In this document: piece after piece, positions 43,557 to 51,487 of the stretch | Layout: each line of letters starts with the position of its first letter | Numbering within the stretch: the stretch's first letter is position 1 | Assembly (NCBI GenBank): GCA_902590395.1 | Contig: CACIWQ010000002.1 | Span: 57,288 to 121,287 of the forward strand | Reading direction: 5' to 3' | Length of the DNA stretch: 64,000 nucleotides | Source: an uncultured Pelagibacteraceae bacterium | GTDB taxonomy: Bacteria > Pseudomonadota > Alphaproteobacteria > Pelagibacterales > Pelagibacteraceae | Notes under the pieces: model-generated | What the model was told of the DNA's origin: nothing | Seen by the model: only the letters and a program-made list of their open reading frames with translations | Database searches by the model: none | Made by a program: the position numbers and the translations under genes

Positions 43557-44498
43557 TTATATTTCATAACCTTTTTCTTCTTTTTCATTATCAACTAATT
43601 CCTCAGGATATCCGCTAGCTCTAAAGTTTATTTTACAAATATCCTCTAACCTTTTAACAACCATTGGCGACCATGCTCTTGGTCCATATTTTTTTTGGGC
43701 GTCTTTAAAAATACTCAGAATTAGAGGTGAAATTTCCAATGGTATATTTAGTTGTTTTGATAAATTATTAAACAAAGTCATATCCTTTTCCACTAAATCC
43801 ATAGTAAAATTTATATTGTACGAACCATTTAAAATTACTTGGCTTTCAGTTTCATGAACAAATGAATTTCCAGATGAAATTTTAATACCTTTAAATGTTT
43901 TTTTAATATCTAAATTTGATTTTTTTGCTACAGCCCAAGCTTCCCCTAGTGCTGCTAAATGCGTAGAAGCTAAATAATTTGTAATAACTTTTAAAATTGA
44001 TGCTGTCCCAAGTTCGCCTGTATGTAAAATTTGTTGACCCATTGTAGTTAATACAGGCAATATTTTTTCAAAAGATTTTCTTTCTCCACCAACAAATATA
44101 GCGATGTTCCCCGTTGCTGCGCGATGGCATCCTCCACTAACAGGGGCATCTAATGGGATAGCTCCTTTTGATTTTACTAGTTCTCCTATTCTCTTCACTT
44201 CTTTATCGTCCGTCGTGCTCATTTCTAACCAAATTTTTTCTTTAGAAAGTCCTTCTATAACTCCATCTTTTTTTTCCATTACCTCTGCGCAAATTTTAGG
44301 AGAAGGAAGGCATGTTATTATTAAATCTACTTTTTCTGTTAAGTCTTTTGGAGATTTTGCTGATGCAGCTCCTTTGGAAATAAAATTTTTCACTAAATTA
44401 GCATCTAAATCTATGACGGTTAAATTAAATTTATTTCGCAATAAACTTCCAGCAAGTTTGCTTCCTACATTACCTAAGCCAATAAAACCAATTTTCAT
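43557..44498 (-). CDS. Beta-hydroxyacid dehydrogenase (3-hydroxyisobutyrate dehydrogenase-like)
   Basis: A 313-residue NAD-dependent enzyme with GFIGLGNVGSKLAGSLL at the N-terminus, DAPVSGGCHRAATGNIAIFVGG (substrate loop), the catalytic lysine region LKVITNYL and an all-helical C-terminal half. The family reduces or oxidises beta-hydroxyacids such as 3-hydroxyisobutyrate or tartronate semialdehyde. A strong AAAAGGAGG ribosome site precedes the start. It sits between the dimethylglycine dehydrogenase-like gene and an aldehyde dehydrogenase, so it may take a hydroxyacid from methylated amine breakdown; carnitine oxidation is an alternative worth testing. Confidence 0.84.
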   Translation of the reverse strand: MKIGFIGLGNVGSKLAGSLLRNKFNLTVIDLDANLVKNFISKGAASAKSPKDLTEKVDLIITCLPSPKICAEVMEKKDGVIEGLSKEKIWLEMSTTDDKEVKRIGELVKSKGAIPLDAPVSGGCHRAATGNIAIFVGGERKSFEKILPVLTTMGQQILHTGELGTASILKVITNYLASTHLAALGEAWAVAKKSNLDIKKTFKGIKISSGNSFVHETESQVILNGSYNINFTMDLVEKDMTLFNNLSKQLNIPLEISPLILSIFKDAQKKYGPRAWSPMVVKRLEDICKINFRASGYPEELVDNEKEEKGYEI

Positions 44499-44509
44499 CT
44501 TTCCTCCTT

Positions 44510-46960
44510 TTAGCTTTTAGTTATTTTATTTTCTGGATCATGAAGTGGTCGAGTTTGTAAAATTGCTTCATGCTTATTTTTTTCAACTTCAATAAAGAAA
44601 GTTTTTTTTGATAGTTCTTCTATTGGTGAAACCAAATTTATATATCCAAGAGACATATTTTTTTCATAATTGAATGAGTAATTACCTGACGTAGTTCTTC
44701 CAACTATTTTTCCGTCACAATAGATGGGTTCATCATGAAGTAACAATGGTGATCCTGGCTTACTGTTTTTTAAAGTTAACATGATCATCCTTTTTTTAAT
44801 TTTTTTATTTTTTATTTTTTCTATTGCTTTTTTTCCAACAAAATCAATATTTTTTTTAAAACTTAAAGCAAATTTTAATCCAGCCTCATATTGATTTTCT
44901 TCAGGTGACATATCATGACCCCAGTGTACATATCCTTTCTCCATTCTCATTGTATCCATAGCAAGCATTCCGCAATGACAGAGATTAAACTCTTTGCCTT
45001 TATCTACAATTAAATTATATATTTCTTTCGATTCATTCATCTTTATATAAAGCTCAAAACCTAGTTCACCTACATACGATAGTCTCTGTGCCCATATTTT
45101 TTTATTATTTATTTTAATTTCCTTGCTTGAGCCAAATTTAAAATTTTCATTTGAAAAATCGTCATTTGATAATTTTGACATTAAACTTCTACTTTTGGGA
45201 CCAAACACACCGAGGCAAGCAATATCATCTGTAACATCTTTAAATTCTATTTCTTTTGATAAATATTTTAGTATATGAAACTTATCATGTTCTCTGTTTG
45301 CTGCAGATGTAACAATTCTAAAATAATTTTTACCCATGCAAACAACTGTTAAATCTGTTTCTATTCCACCATCTTCATTTAACATTTGAGTGTAAGTAGT
45401 TTTGCCAATCTCATTTTTAATGTTAGCGGTACAAATTCTTTGTAAATCACTGTGGGCCTTTTCTCCTTTTAAATCATACTTAGAAAAGGCAGTTAAATCG
45501 AATAAGCCAAGGTTCTTCCTTGCATTTTTTGTTTCAAATTCTACTGATGGATACCAATTTTGATAATTATAACTATATTCAATTTTTGGTTCTTCATTTT
45601 TTAAAGAAAACCACATTGGTCTTTCATAACCTGCTGATACTCCAAAGCAAGCTCCAGCTTTTTTTAATTCTTCATGATAAGGAAATAATTTTTGATTTCT
45701 TGAAGTTTTGTGTTGTTTATATGGCCAGTGCATTCCATACAAATCACCCAAAGTCTCGGTTATTCTTTTTTTAATAAAGTTAATTTCTGAATGAAATTTT
45801 TGAAATCTTTTTATATCATAAATAAATAAATCCTCATTAATGTGACCCTTCATCATCCATTCTGCTGTTACTTTTCCTGCTCCCCCTCCGCTTCCAATTC
45901 CGATACTATTAAATCCACAACAAGCAAATAAGTTCCTAATTTCGGGAACTTCCCCTAAAAGTGTATTTGTATCTGGAGTAAATGATTCTGGTCCTGAAAA
46001 AAATTTTCTTATTCCTGCTTCTTTTAAAATTGGAACTCTTTTTAACGATGCCTCTAAGTAAGGTTCAAAGTGTTCAAAATTTTCAGGAAATTCACCAAAT
46101 GAAAAGTCTAGAGGAACTCTGTTAGTTTTATTAAATGCTGGAATTGATTTACCTTCAAAAATACCAATTAACATTTTTCCTGCATCTTCTTTTAAATATA
46201 AACTATCATCAAAATCTCTTAGAACAGGAATGTCTTTTGGAAGATTCTTTATTGGCTCAGTAATTACATAAAAGTGTTCTGCAGGATATAAAGGTATGCT
46301 AATATCCATATCTTCTCCAATCTGTCTTGACCACATACCAGTTGCAAGAACTACATACTCGCATTCGATTGTTTGATTGTTAACCTTAACACCACTCACT
46401 CTTCCATTTTTTGTAAAAATTTTTTTAACTGGTGAGTTTTGAAATATTTTAACACCTTCTTTTCTTGCTGCTTTTGCTAATAAATTAGTTACGCCCACTG
46501 GATCTGCTTGGCCATCTCCTGGCATAAAAATTCCACCAAGTATCCTCTCTTCATTAATAACAGGATAAATTTTTTTAATTTGCTCAATATTTAAAACTTC
46601 AACATTCACATCATACAATTGAGCTGTGGTTGCTTGTCTTAATAATTCTTGCCACCTGCCTTGGGTGGTAGCAATTGAAAGTGCGCCATTCAATTTTAAA
46701 CCACTTGAAAAATCAACTTCTTTTTCTAATTTTTTGTAAAGTTCTAAAGAATATTTCCTTATTTTTGTAACTGCTGCAGTAGGTCCTAATTGGCTCACCA
46801 ATCCAGCTGCATGCCATGTAGTACCTGATGTAAGCTGATCTCTTTCTAACAAAATAACATCTTTCCATCCAAATTTTGCTAAATGATAAGCCGTAGAACA
46901 TCCTGCAATGCCACCACCTACAATAATTACCTTGGTATTTTTTGGTAAGGTTTTATTCAT
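44510..46960 (-). CDS. Dimethylglycine/sarcosine dehydrogenase-like FAD/folate enzyme, copy 2
   Basis: An 816-residue paralogue of the protein at 24812-27229. It has the DAO flavin motif VIIVGGGIAGCSTAYHLAK, SGTTWHAAGLVS (putative FAD-bearing His), GIGSGGGAGKVTAEWMM closing the FAD site, and a C-terminal GcvT domain with GVFGPKSRSLMSKLS and SYVGELGFELYI and the MRMEKGYVHWGHD segment that binds folate. It heads the minus-strand operon with the hydroxyacid dehydrogenase, aldehyde dehydrogenase, HisN-like and GDPD genes. Likely substrates are dimethylglycine or sarcosine, generating methylene-tetrahydrofolate. Confidence 0.87.
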   Translation of the reverse strand: MNKTLPKNTKVIIVGGGIAGCSTAYHLAKFGWKDVILLERDQLTSGTTWHAAGLVSQLGPTAAVTKIRKYSLELYKKLEKEVDFSSGLKLNGALSIATTQGRWQELLRQATTAQLYDVNVEVLNIEQIKKIYPVINEERILGGIFMPGDGQADPVGVTNLLAKAARKEGVKIFQNSPVKKIFTKNGRVSGVKVNNQTIECEYVVLATGMWSRQIGEDMDISIPLYPAEHFYVITEPIKNLPKDIPVLRDFDDSLYLKEDAGKMLIGIFEGKSIPAFNKTNRVPLDFSFGEFPENFEHFEPYLEASLKRVPILKEAGIRKFFSGPESFTPDTNTLLGEVPEIRNLFACCGFNSIGIGSGGGAGKVTAEWMMKGHINEDLFIYDIKRFQKFHSEINFIKKRITETLGDLYGMHWPYKQHKTSRNQKLFPYHEELKKAGACFGVSAGYERPMWFSLKNEEPKIEYSYNYQNWYPSVEFETKNARKNLGLFDLTAFSKYDLKGEKAHSDLQRICTANIKNEIGKTTYTQMLNEDGGIETDLTVVCMGKNYFRIVTSAANREHDKFHILKYLSKEIEFKDVTDDIACLGVFGPKSRSLMSKLSNDDFSNENFKFGSSKEIKINNKKIWAQRLSYVGELGFELYIKMNESKEIYNLIVDKGKEFNLCHCGMLAMDTMRMEKGYVHWGHDMSPEENQYEAGLKFALSFKKNIDFVGKKAIEKIKNKKIKKRMIMLTLKNSKPGSPLLLHDEPIYCDGKIVGRTTSGNYSFNYEKNMSLGYINLVSPIEELSKKTFFIEVEKNKHEAILQTRPLHDPENKITKS

Positions 46961-47071
46961 GAATTGTTTTTAAAGATTTTAAAGAATGCATTTTATATAT
47001 ATTTTCTAGCTATTAAGTATTATTATATAAGAGAGATTAAAATTCATTAATTTAATTTTAAAATTTTGTTT

Positions 47072-47611
47072 ATGAATATTGTCGATGAAATAATAAATAA
47101 GTTTAAAACCAATAATAGCCTATATATTGGTGAAAAAGTTACAATATCTACGCATATGATACAAACAGCAATGTTAGCTGAAAAAAATAATTCACCTAAA
47201 TCGTTAATTTGTTCCTGTTTGTTGCATGATTACGGTCATTTTATTATTGAAAATCCAGATCTAATGGTTTCAAAATTATTAGACGGAAAGCATGAGTATT
47301 TGGCTTTTAAATTTTTAAGCAAATATTTTAAACCAGATGTTGTTGAACCTATAAAATTGCATGTTCAAGCAAAAAGATATCTTTGTAGAAATAATTCATA
47401 TTTTAACCTGTTGTCCGAGGCATCTAAAATAAGTTTAAAACTTCAAGGTGGCATAATGGGTGATAAAGAGGCTAAAAAATTTACTTCATTAAAATTTCAT
47501 AATGAAGCTATAATGTTAAGAAAATATGATGACGATGGAAAAGTGCCTGATCTTAAAATAAAAAAAATTGATTATTATAGAGATTTAATTAATTCTCAAT
47601 TGATAAATTGA
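47072..47611 (+). CDS. HD-domain protein with PhnZ-type diiron oxygenase residues
   Basis: A 179-residue HD-domain protein. Numbering from ATG 47072, Tyr18, Glu21, His28, His52-Asp53 and His74 reproduce the spacing of the PhnZ site (Tyr24, Glu27, His34, His58-Asp59, His80), and His97 with Lys101 sits like His104 and the substrate-binding Lys108. A late Asp in KYDDDGK can complete the site. PhnZ cleaves 1-hydroxy-2-aminoethylphosphonate after PhnY; TmpB does so for the trimethylated analogue, releasing glycine betaine. The gene stands alone, divergent from copy 2 of the dimethylglycine dehydrogenase-like gene. The ligand is unknown; only the fold and metal-site pattern are seen. Confidence 0.75.
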   Translation: MNIVDEIINKFKTNNSLYIGEKVTISTHMIQTAMLAEKNNSPKSLICSCLLHDYGHFIIENPDLMVSKLLDGKHEYLAFKFLSKYFKPDVVEPIKLHVQAKRYLCRNNSYFNLLSEASKISLKLQGGIMGDKEAKKFTSLKFHNEAIMLRKYDDDGKVPDLKIKKIDYYRDLINSQLIN

Positions 47612-47612
47612 T

Positions 47613-48467
47613 CTATTTTTTTTTTTTAGTAAATAATATCATGCCAACTCCAAAAATTATAACTAAGCCTCCAAGAAAAACTTGTTTGGGTGGATCTTCT
47701 CCAAGTAAAAAAACAGATGTTATTAAACCAGTCACTGGAAGTATAAGTAGTACTGGCATAACTTTATTAACTGGGTATCTTTTTAAAACATAGTACCAAG
47801 CTCCATAACCAACGGGTTGCAAAAAAAATCCAAGAAAAATTACTGTTAACCAACTATTTATATTTGCTGATAAAAAATATGATATTGGGTTGCCATCAAA
47901 AACTAAAGAAACCAGCAATAACATTGGTCCAGAAAATACACAAAGCCAAGTCATTAAAGCAAATGCGCCAATTTTTTTACTTAAAGGTTTTGCCATAACG
48001 GCCCCCAGAGACCAGGTGAATGCTCCCGACAAAACTAATAAAACCCCAATATATTTTCCTTCAAGATTAGGAGCCCCTGTCAAAATAAATACTCCTATAA
48101 AAGCAATGATTAAACCAATTATATTTTTGACTGTTGGAATTTCTTTTAATAAAAAAAATGCAATTACTATTCCAAAAGGGACTTCTAACATAACAAGAAG
48201 TACAGCTGAAGATGCATCAATAATATTTAAACCTGTATAAGTTAATCCATACTGCAAAGTGCTTCCAATTAATGAAACTTTAAATAAATCAAAGTACAAA
48301 CCTTTGGGCGGTGGAAACCACCAAACAAGAATTAATGCTGGTATAGTAAAACGTAAACCCATTAGTAAATATGGAGGAAAATACTGCATGGCAGGCTTAG
48401 CAATAACAAAACCAAAGCCTAAAATTATAGGGACTAGCAATGCAATAAATATATCTTTAATTTTCAT
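47613..48467 (-). CDS. EamA/DMT family transporter
   Basis: A 284-residue ten-helix carrier of two EamA repeats beginning FIALLVPIILGFGFVIAKP and ending IIFGVGMILF plus lysines. It lies between the HD-domain gene, whose stop it nearly meets, and the TmpA-like dioxygenase, from which it is divergent. It could move a product or substrate of these oxygenases, but ligands of this family cannot be read from sequence. The C-terminal lysine tail is typical of SAR11-like proteins. Confidence 0.82.
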   Translation of the reverse strand: MKIKDIFIALLVPIILGFGFVIAKPAMQYFPPYLLMGLRFTIPALILVWWFPPPKGLYFDLFKVSLIGSTLQYGLTYTGLNIIDASSAVLLVMLEVPFGIVIAFFLLKEIPTVKNIIGLIIAFIGVFILTGAPNLEGKYIGVLLVLSGAFTWSLGAVMAKPLSKKIGAFALMTWLCVFSGPMLLLVSLVFDGNPISYFLSANINSWLTVIFLGFFLQPVGYGAWYYVLKRYPVNKVMPVLLILPVTGLITSVFLLGEDPPKQVFLGGLVIIFGVGMILFTKKKK

Positions 48468-48535
48468 TTTTCCTGCTTTTGAATTTACTTATCACATTGT
48501 ATATTAAGAAGATAAACAAATAACTTTGTGAACAA

Positions 48536-49645
48536 ATGAAATTAGAAGTAGTGCAAAACAAAAAGATTTTGGTTAATTCTGCAAGAAAAAATTTCGAGTT
48601 GCATCCTCTTTGGCTGAGAGAAAGAGTAAAAACTGATACTTTGGTCGACAAATATAACGATCAAAGATTATATGACCCTTCTCAACTTAACCAAAATTTA
48701 GAAATTAAAAATGCCTCGGTAAATAATGGACATCTCAATATAGAATTTACAGATGGCGTACAGTTTAAGTATAAAGTTAACGACTTACTTTATGAATTAG
48801 ATAAAAAAGAACCTATAGAAAAAGTAATTTTATGGAATTCAAAACTTAAAAAAAAACCTACAGCAATATATAAAAGAAATATTTTTGAAACTAAAGAAAT
48901 GTATAACTTGTTGCAGGATTTTTATAAATTTGGATTTGTTATTTTTAAAAAAGTTCCAACCGAAGATAATTTTATATTAAAATTTGCTAATTCAATAGGT
49001 ACAGTCAGACCAACAAATTTTGGGGAATCTTTTAGTGTTAAATCTATACCTAAACCTAATGATTTAGCATATACTTCAATTGCTCTTACGCCCCATACTG
49101 ATAATCCCTATAGAAAACCTATTCCATGCATTCAACTTTTGCATTGTTTAGAAAATGAAGTTAAGGAAGGATTATCTACTTTGGTAGATGGATTTGCAGT
49201 AGCTGAATACTTAAAAAAAAATAATCATGATTTATTTAAAATTCTTACTGAAACTAAAGTTAGATTTAGATTTGTTGATAAGTCGATAATTCTTGAAAAT
49301 TGGGGAGAATTAATTGAACTAGATCAAGAAAAACGTATTAAACAAGTAAGATATAGTACAAGACTGGACTACGTCCCTGCTTTAGAAAAAACTAAGTTAA
49401 AAAAATTTTATAAAGCAAGAAAATTAATAGCCAATTTGTATGCATCAAAAAAATTTGAAATACGTTTTAAATTAGAAAAAGGAGATTTGTTAATGATGGA
49501 CAATCATCGTTTGTTACATGGAAGAACTGCTTATGATCCAAGACAAGGAAATAGATATTTAAAAGGTTGTTATATTGATCACGATTCCACTGAAGGAAAA
49601 CTAAGATATTTAGAAAGAAAGTTTAAATTAAAATGGAAAAAGTAA
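48536..49645 (+). CDS. Fe(II)/2-oxoglutarate dioxygenase, TmpA/BBOX-like
   Basis: A 369-residue dioxygenase related to the butyrobetaine hydroxylases. The N-terminal domain reads LHPLWLRERVK and QRLYDPSQL, without the zinc cysteines present in the 39519-40646 paralogue. The catalytic domain has LTPHTDNPYRKP (His-x-Asp), MMDNHRLLHGRTAYDP (distal His) and RYLKGCYIDHDS. TmpA, first annotated as gamma-butyrobetaine hydroxylase, hydroxylates 2-trimethylaminoethylphosphonate. It overlaps the HD-domain gene by 13 bases, the arrangement expected for a TmpA-TmpB pair, and lies beside bhmT, which consumes glycine betaine. The substrate is inferred, not shown. Confidence 0.78.
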   Translation: MKLEVVQNKKILVNSARKNFELHPLWLRERVKTDTLVDKYNDQRLYDPSQLNQNLEIKNASVNNGHLNIEFTDGVQFKYKVNDLLYELDKKEPIEKVILWNSKLKKKPTAIYKRNIFETKEMYNLLQDFYKFGFVIFKKVPTEDNFILKFANSIGTVRPTNFGESFSVKSIPKPNDLAYTSIALTPHTDNPYRKPIPCIQLLHCLENEVKEGLSTLVDGFAVAEYLKKNNHDLFKILTETKVRFRFVDKSIILENWGELIELDQEKRIKQVRYSTRLDYVPALEKTKLKKFYKARKLIANLYASKKFEIRFKLEKGDLLMMDNHRLLHGRTAYDPRQGNRYLKGCYIDHDSTEGKLRYLERKFKLKWKK

Positions 49646-50187
49646 GTTTTAAACAGATGAAGGACGGTACAAAAGAAGATTACCTTCTTTTAGAAAAACA
49701 TGAAAAGAAATTTATTGAAGGCACGGGCCAAAGAATATTAAAATTTATGAGCAACCTAAATCATACTTTGGAAGGATATCAAGTATCAAGATTAGAGCAT
49801 TCATTGCAAACTGCAACGAGAGCTTTAAATGAAAAGGCTAATGATGAAATGATTGTTGCAGCTTTATTGCACGATATTGGAGATGATTTGTCTCCCTTAA
49901 ATCATGCTGAATATGCTGCTGCTGTACTAAAACCTTATGTTAGCGAAAAAACATATTGGATAGTAGAAAAACATGGTATTTTTCAATTATATTATTACGC
50001 TCATCATATTGGTGGAAATAAAAACGAAAGAGAAAAGTATAAAGGCCACAAATACTATATAGATACAATTAATTTTTGTGAAAATTGGGACCAAAAATCA
50101 TTTGATCCCAATTTTAAATCATTAACTCTTAAAGACTTTGAGCCTTACGTAAAAAAAATATTTAGTCGAGCACCTTATTCCAGTTAA
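49633..50187 (+). CDS. HD-domain oxygenase-like partner of the dioxygenase (TmpB-like?)
   Basis: A 184-residue HD-domain protein with a six-ligand pattern His56, His80-Asp81, His91, His114 and an Asp in NFCENWDQ, consistent with a diiron site. Before His56 the motif is E47-G-Y49, so Tyr sits where PhnZ has its Glu, seven residues ahead of the first His. It begins 13 bases inside the dioxygenase gene and is thus translationally coupled to it. By analogy with TmpA-TmpB it would cleave the hydroxylated product. Phosphohydrolase activity is the alternative. Its last 4 bases overlap the 3' end of bhmT. Confidence 0.72.
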   Translation: MEKVSFKQMKDGTKEDYLLLEKHEKKFIEGTGQRILKFMSNLNHTLEGYQVSRLEHSLQTATRALNEKANDEMIVAALLHDIGDDLSPLNHAEYAAAVLKPYVSEKTYWIVEKHGIFQLYYYAHHIGGNKNEREKYKGHKYYIDTINFCENWDQKSFDPNFKSLTLKDFEPYVKKIFSRAPYSS

Positions 50188-51248
50188 GCTTTATTTTTAT
50201 AATCTCTCTGATGTTTTGGTATTCTTTTATGTGTTCCAAATAACATATGAGTAGACATATCTTCTCTATATTTGCTAGCCGGCACTTTCAGCCCAACAGC
50301 CTCTGCTACCTCTCTAATTAGCATCGGATTTGCTCCACAGCATACACCTAAATAATTTATGCCAAGATCGAAAGCTTCCTTTGCAAATTTACCAATTTCA
50401 TACCTATTGCATTGCATTGGATCTAATGCTGTAGGAAATGGAGTTTTGTGTGGAGTGCTACAAGTACATCCATTATTATCTGGTAAATTGAAAAAAGTAG
50501 GATGCTCTTCAGTTGTCCTAAAGTTAATAGGCAATGCTGCGACATGACATTTAAGAACTTTTCTTATTTCTTTTATGTAAGGCATCATTGTATTTGGCCC
50601 TCTAAAACAATTCATTCCTACCACATCTCCTCCAAGCTGTTCCAATTCTTTACAAGTATCCACGATTGAAACTCCATCTCTCATAATGTTTTCGCCCATG
50701 GGAGCGATCGTGATAACTGAAGGAAGTCCTGATTTTTTCATTACCTTTAAAGCTGTATAAGCCTCTTCAGCATAATAAAAAGTTTCTCCGATCAGCATGT
50801 CTGCGCCTTCGTCAGTAGCCCAACCAACCATCTCTGAAAACATTTTTTCAACTTCAAAATGTGTTTTTGGATCTTTATCATTCCAAATATTTGAATTTGA
50901 AATATTTCCAGCCATTAAGTTAGGTTCGGCTCCAAGAGGAGTGGTCGCTACTTTTTTTGCTATTTTTAGTGCAGCTCTGTTAAGAGGCTCTAATAGTTCC
51001 TCTTTACCAATAATTTTCATTTTTTCACGGTGGCCATTATAGGTAAATGCTTGAACTATATCTGAACCAGCATGTTGAAAATCTCTGTGAAGATTTTCCA
51101 AAGCTTCTGGATGTTCTAAAGAAACCATTGGAACAAACTCGCCAGATGCCATGTATCCCCTTTTTTCTATTTCAAAAAGAAAACCTTCTGCACAAATCAC
51201 AGGTCCCGAATTTAATCTTTCGATTAAACTTCTTTTCTTATTACTCAT
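50184..51248 (-). CDS. bhmT: Betaine-homocysteine S-methyltransferase
   Basis: A 354-residue zinc homocysteine methyltransferase that transfers a methyl group from glycine betaine to homocysteine, giving methionine and dimethylglycine. It has NSGPVICAEGFLFE, HEREKMKIIGKE-like GHREKMKIIG, the zinc cysteines in GMNCFRG and GVCCGANP, and the paralogue-shared C-terminal KYREDMSTHML. I start at ATG 51248 with an AGGAGAG site; an upstream start at 51290 would run through the SAM-V element. The leader holds two putative SAM riboswitches and a terminator, so expression should fall when SAM is high. SAR11 strains are known to carry such a bhmT. Confidence 0.9.
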   Translation of the reverse strand: MSNKKRSLIERLNSGPVICAEGFLFEIEKRGYMASGEFVPMVSLEHPEALENLHRDFQHAGSDIVQAFTYNGHREKMKIIGKEELLEPLNRAALKIAKKVATTPLGAEPNLMAGNISNSNIWNDKDPKTHFEVEKMFSEMVGWATDEGADMLIGETFYYAEEAYTALKVMKKSGLPSVITIAPMGENIMRDGVSIVDTCKELEQLGGDVVGMNCFRGPNTMMPYIKEIRKVLKCHVAALPINFRTTEEHPTFFNLPDNNGCTCSTPHKTPFPTALDPMQCNRYEIGKFAKEAFDLGINYLGVCCGANPMLIREVAEAVGLKVPASKYREDMSTHMLFGTHKRIPKHQRDYKNKA

Positions 51249-51252
51249 TTTT

Positions 51253-51310
51253 ACTCTCCTTTTTAGTGCTTTGACGAATGTCGGGTGCACAATTAGGTTA
51301 AATACCCGGT
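51253..51310 (-). promoter_or_regulatory. SAM-V-type riboswitch over the bhmT ribosome site
   Basis: On the minus strand CGGGT pairs with ACCCG and GTGC, within the first stem's distal part, can pair with GCAC of AAGCACTAAAAAGGAG. This forms a pseudoknot whose 3' strand runs into the bhmT ribosome site. This arrangement and the TAAAAAGGAG end match the SAM-V class of marine bacteria, which blocks translation when SAM is bound. The assignment is from memory of the consensus. Confidence 0.72.
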
Positions 51311-51331
51311 TTTTTATTGAAATAGATTTTC

Positions 51332-51360
51332 AAAAAAAAACCACCGGCTAAAGCGGTGGT
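51332..51360 (-). terminator. Intrinsic terminator controlled by the upstream SAM-II element
   Basis: ACCACCG/CGGTGGT with a 7-base loop is followed by nine T residues on the minus strand. The loop side (CGCTTTAGC, genomic 51347-51355) is the exact complement of GCTAAAGCG in the aptamer (51371-51379), a ready antiterminator pair. Confidence 0.85.
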
Positions 51361-51367
51361 CAAGACA

Positions 51368-51422
51368 TGTCGCTTTAGCTGGATTTTTTAAGCGCCCGCA
51401 ATCTGATTCAAATCGGCGCTAT
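51368..51422 (-). promoter_or_regulatory. SAM-II-type riboswitch upstream of the bhmT terminator
   Basis: On the minus strand AGCGCC and GGCGCT form the outer stem around GATTT and ATTGC, and the 3' side has CCAGCTAAAGCG, which in SAM-II forms the pseudoknot with the loop. The pattern matches the SAM-II class found in alphaproteobacteria upstream of methionine genes. SAM binding would hold GCTAAAGCG in the pseudoknot and let the terminator form. Confidence 0.75.
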
Positions 51423-51487
51423 GTACTAATTTAACCACTCGTTTATATTAATGTCAAATATTATTAAATTTATTTATAGGCAACATC

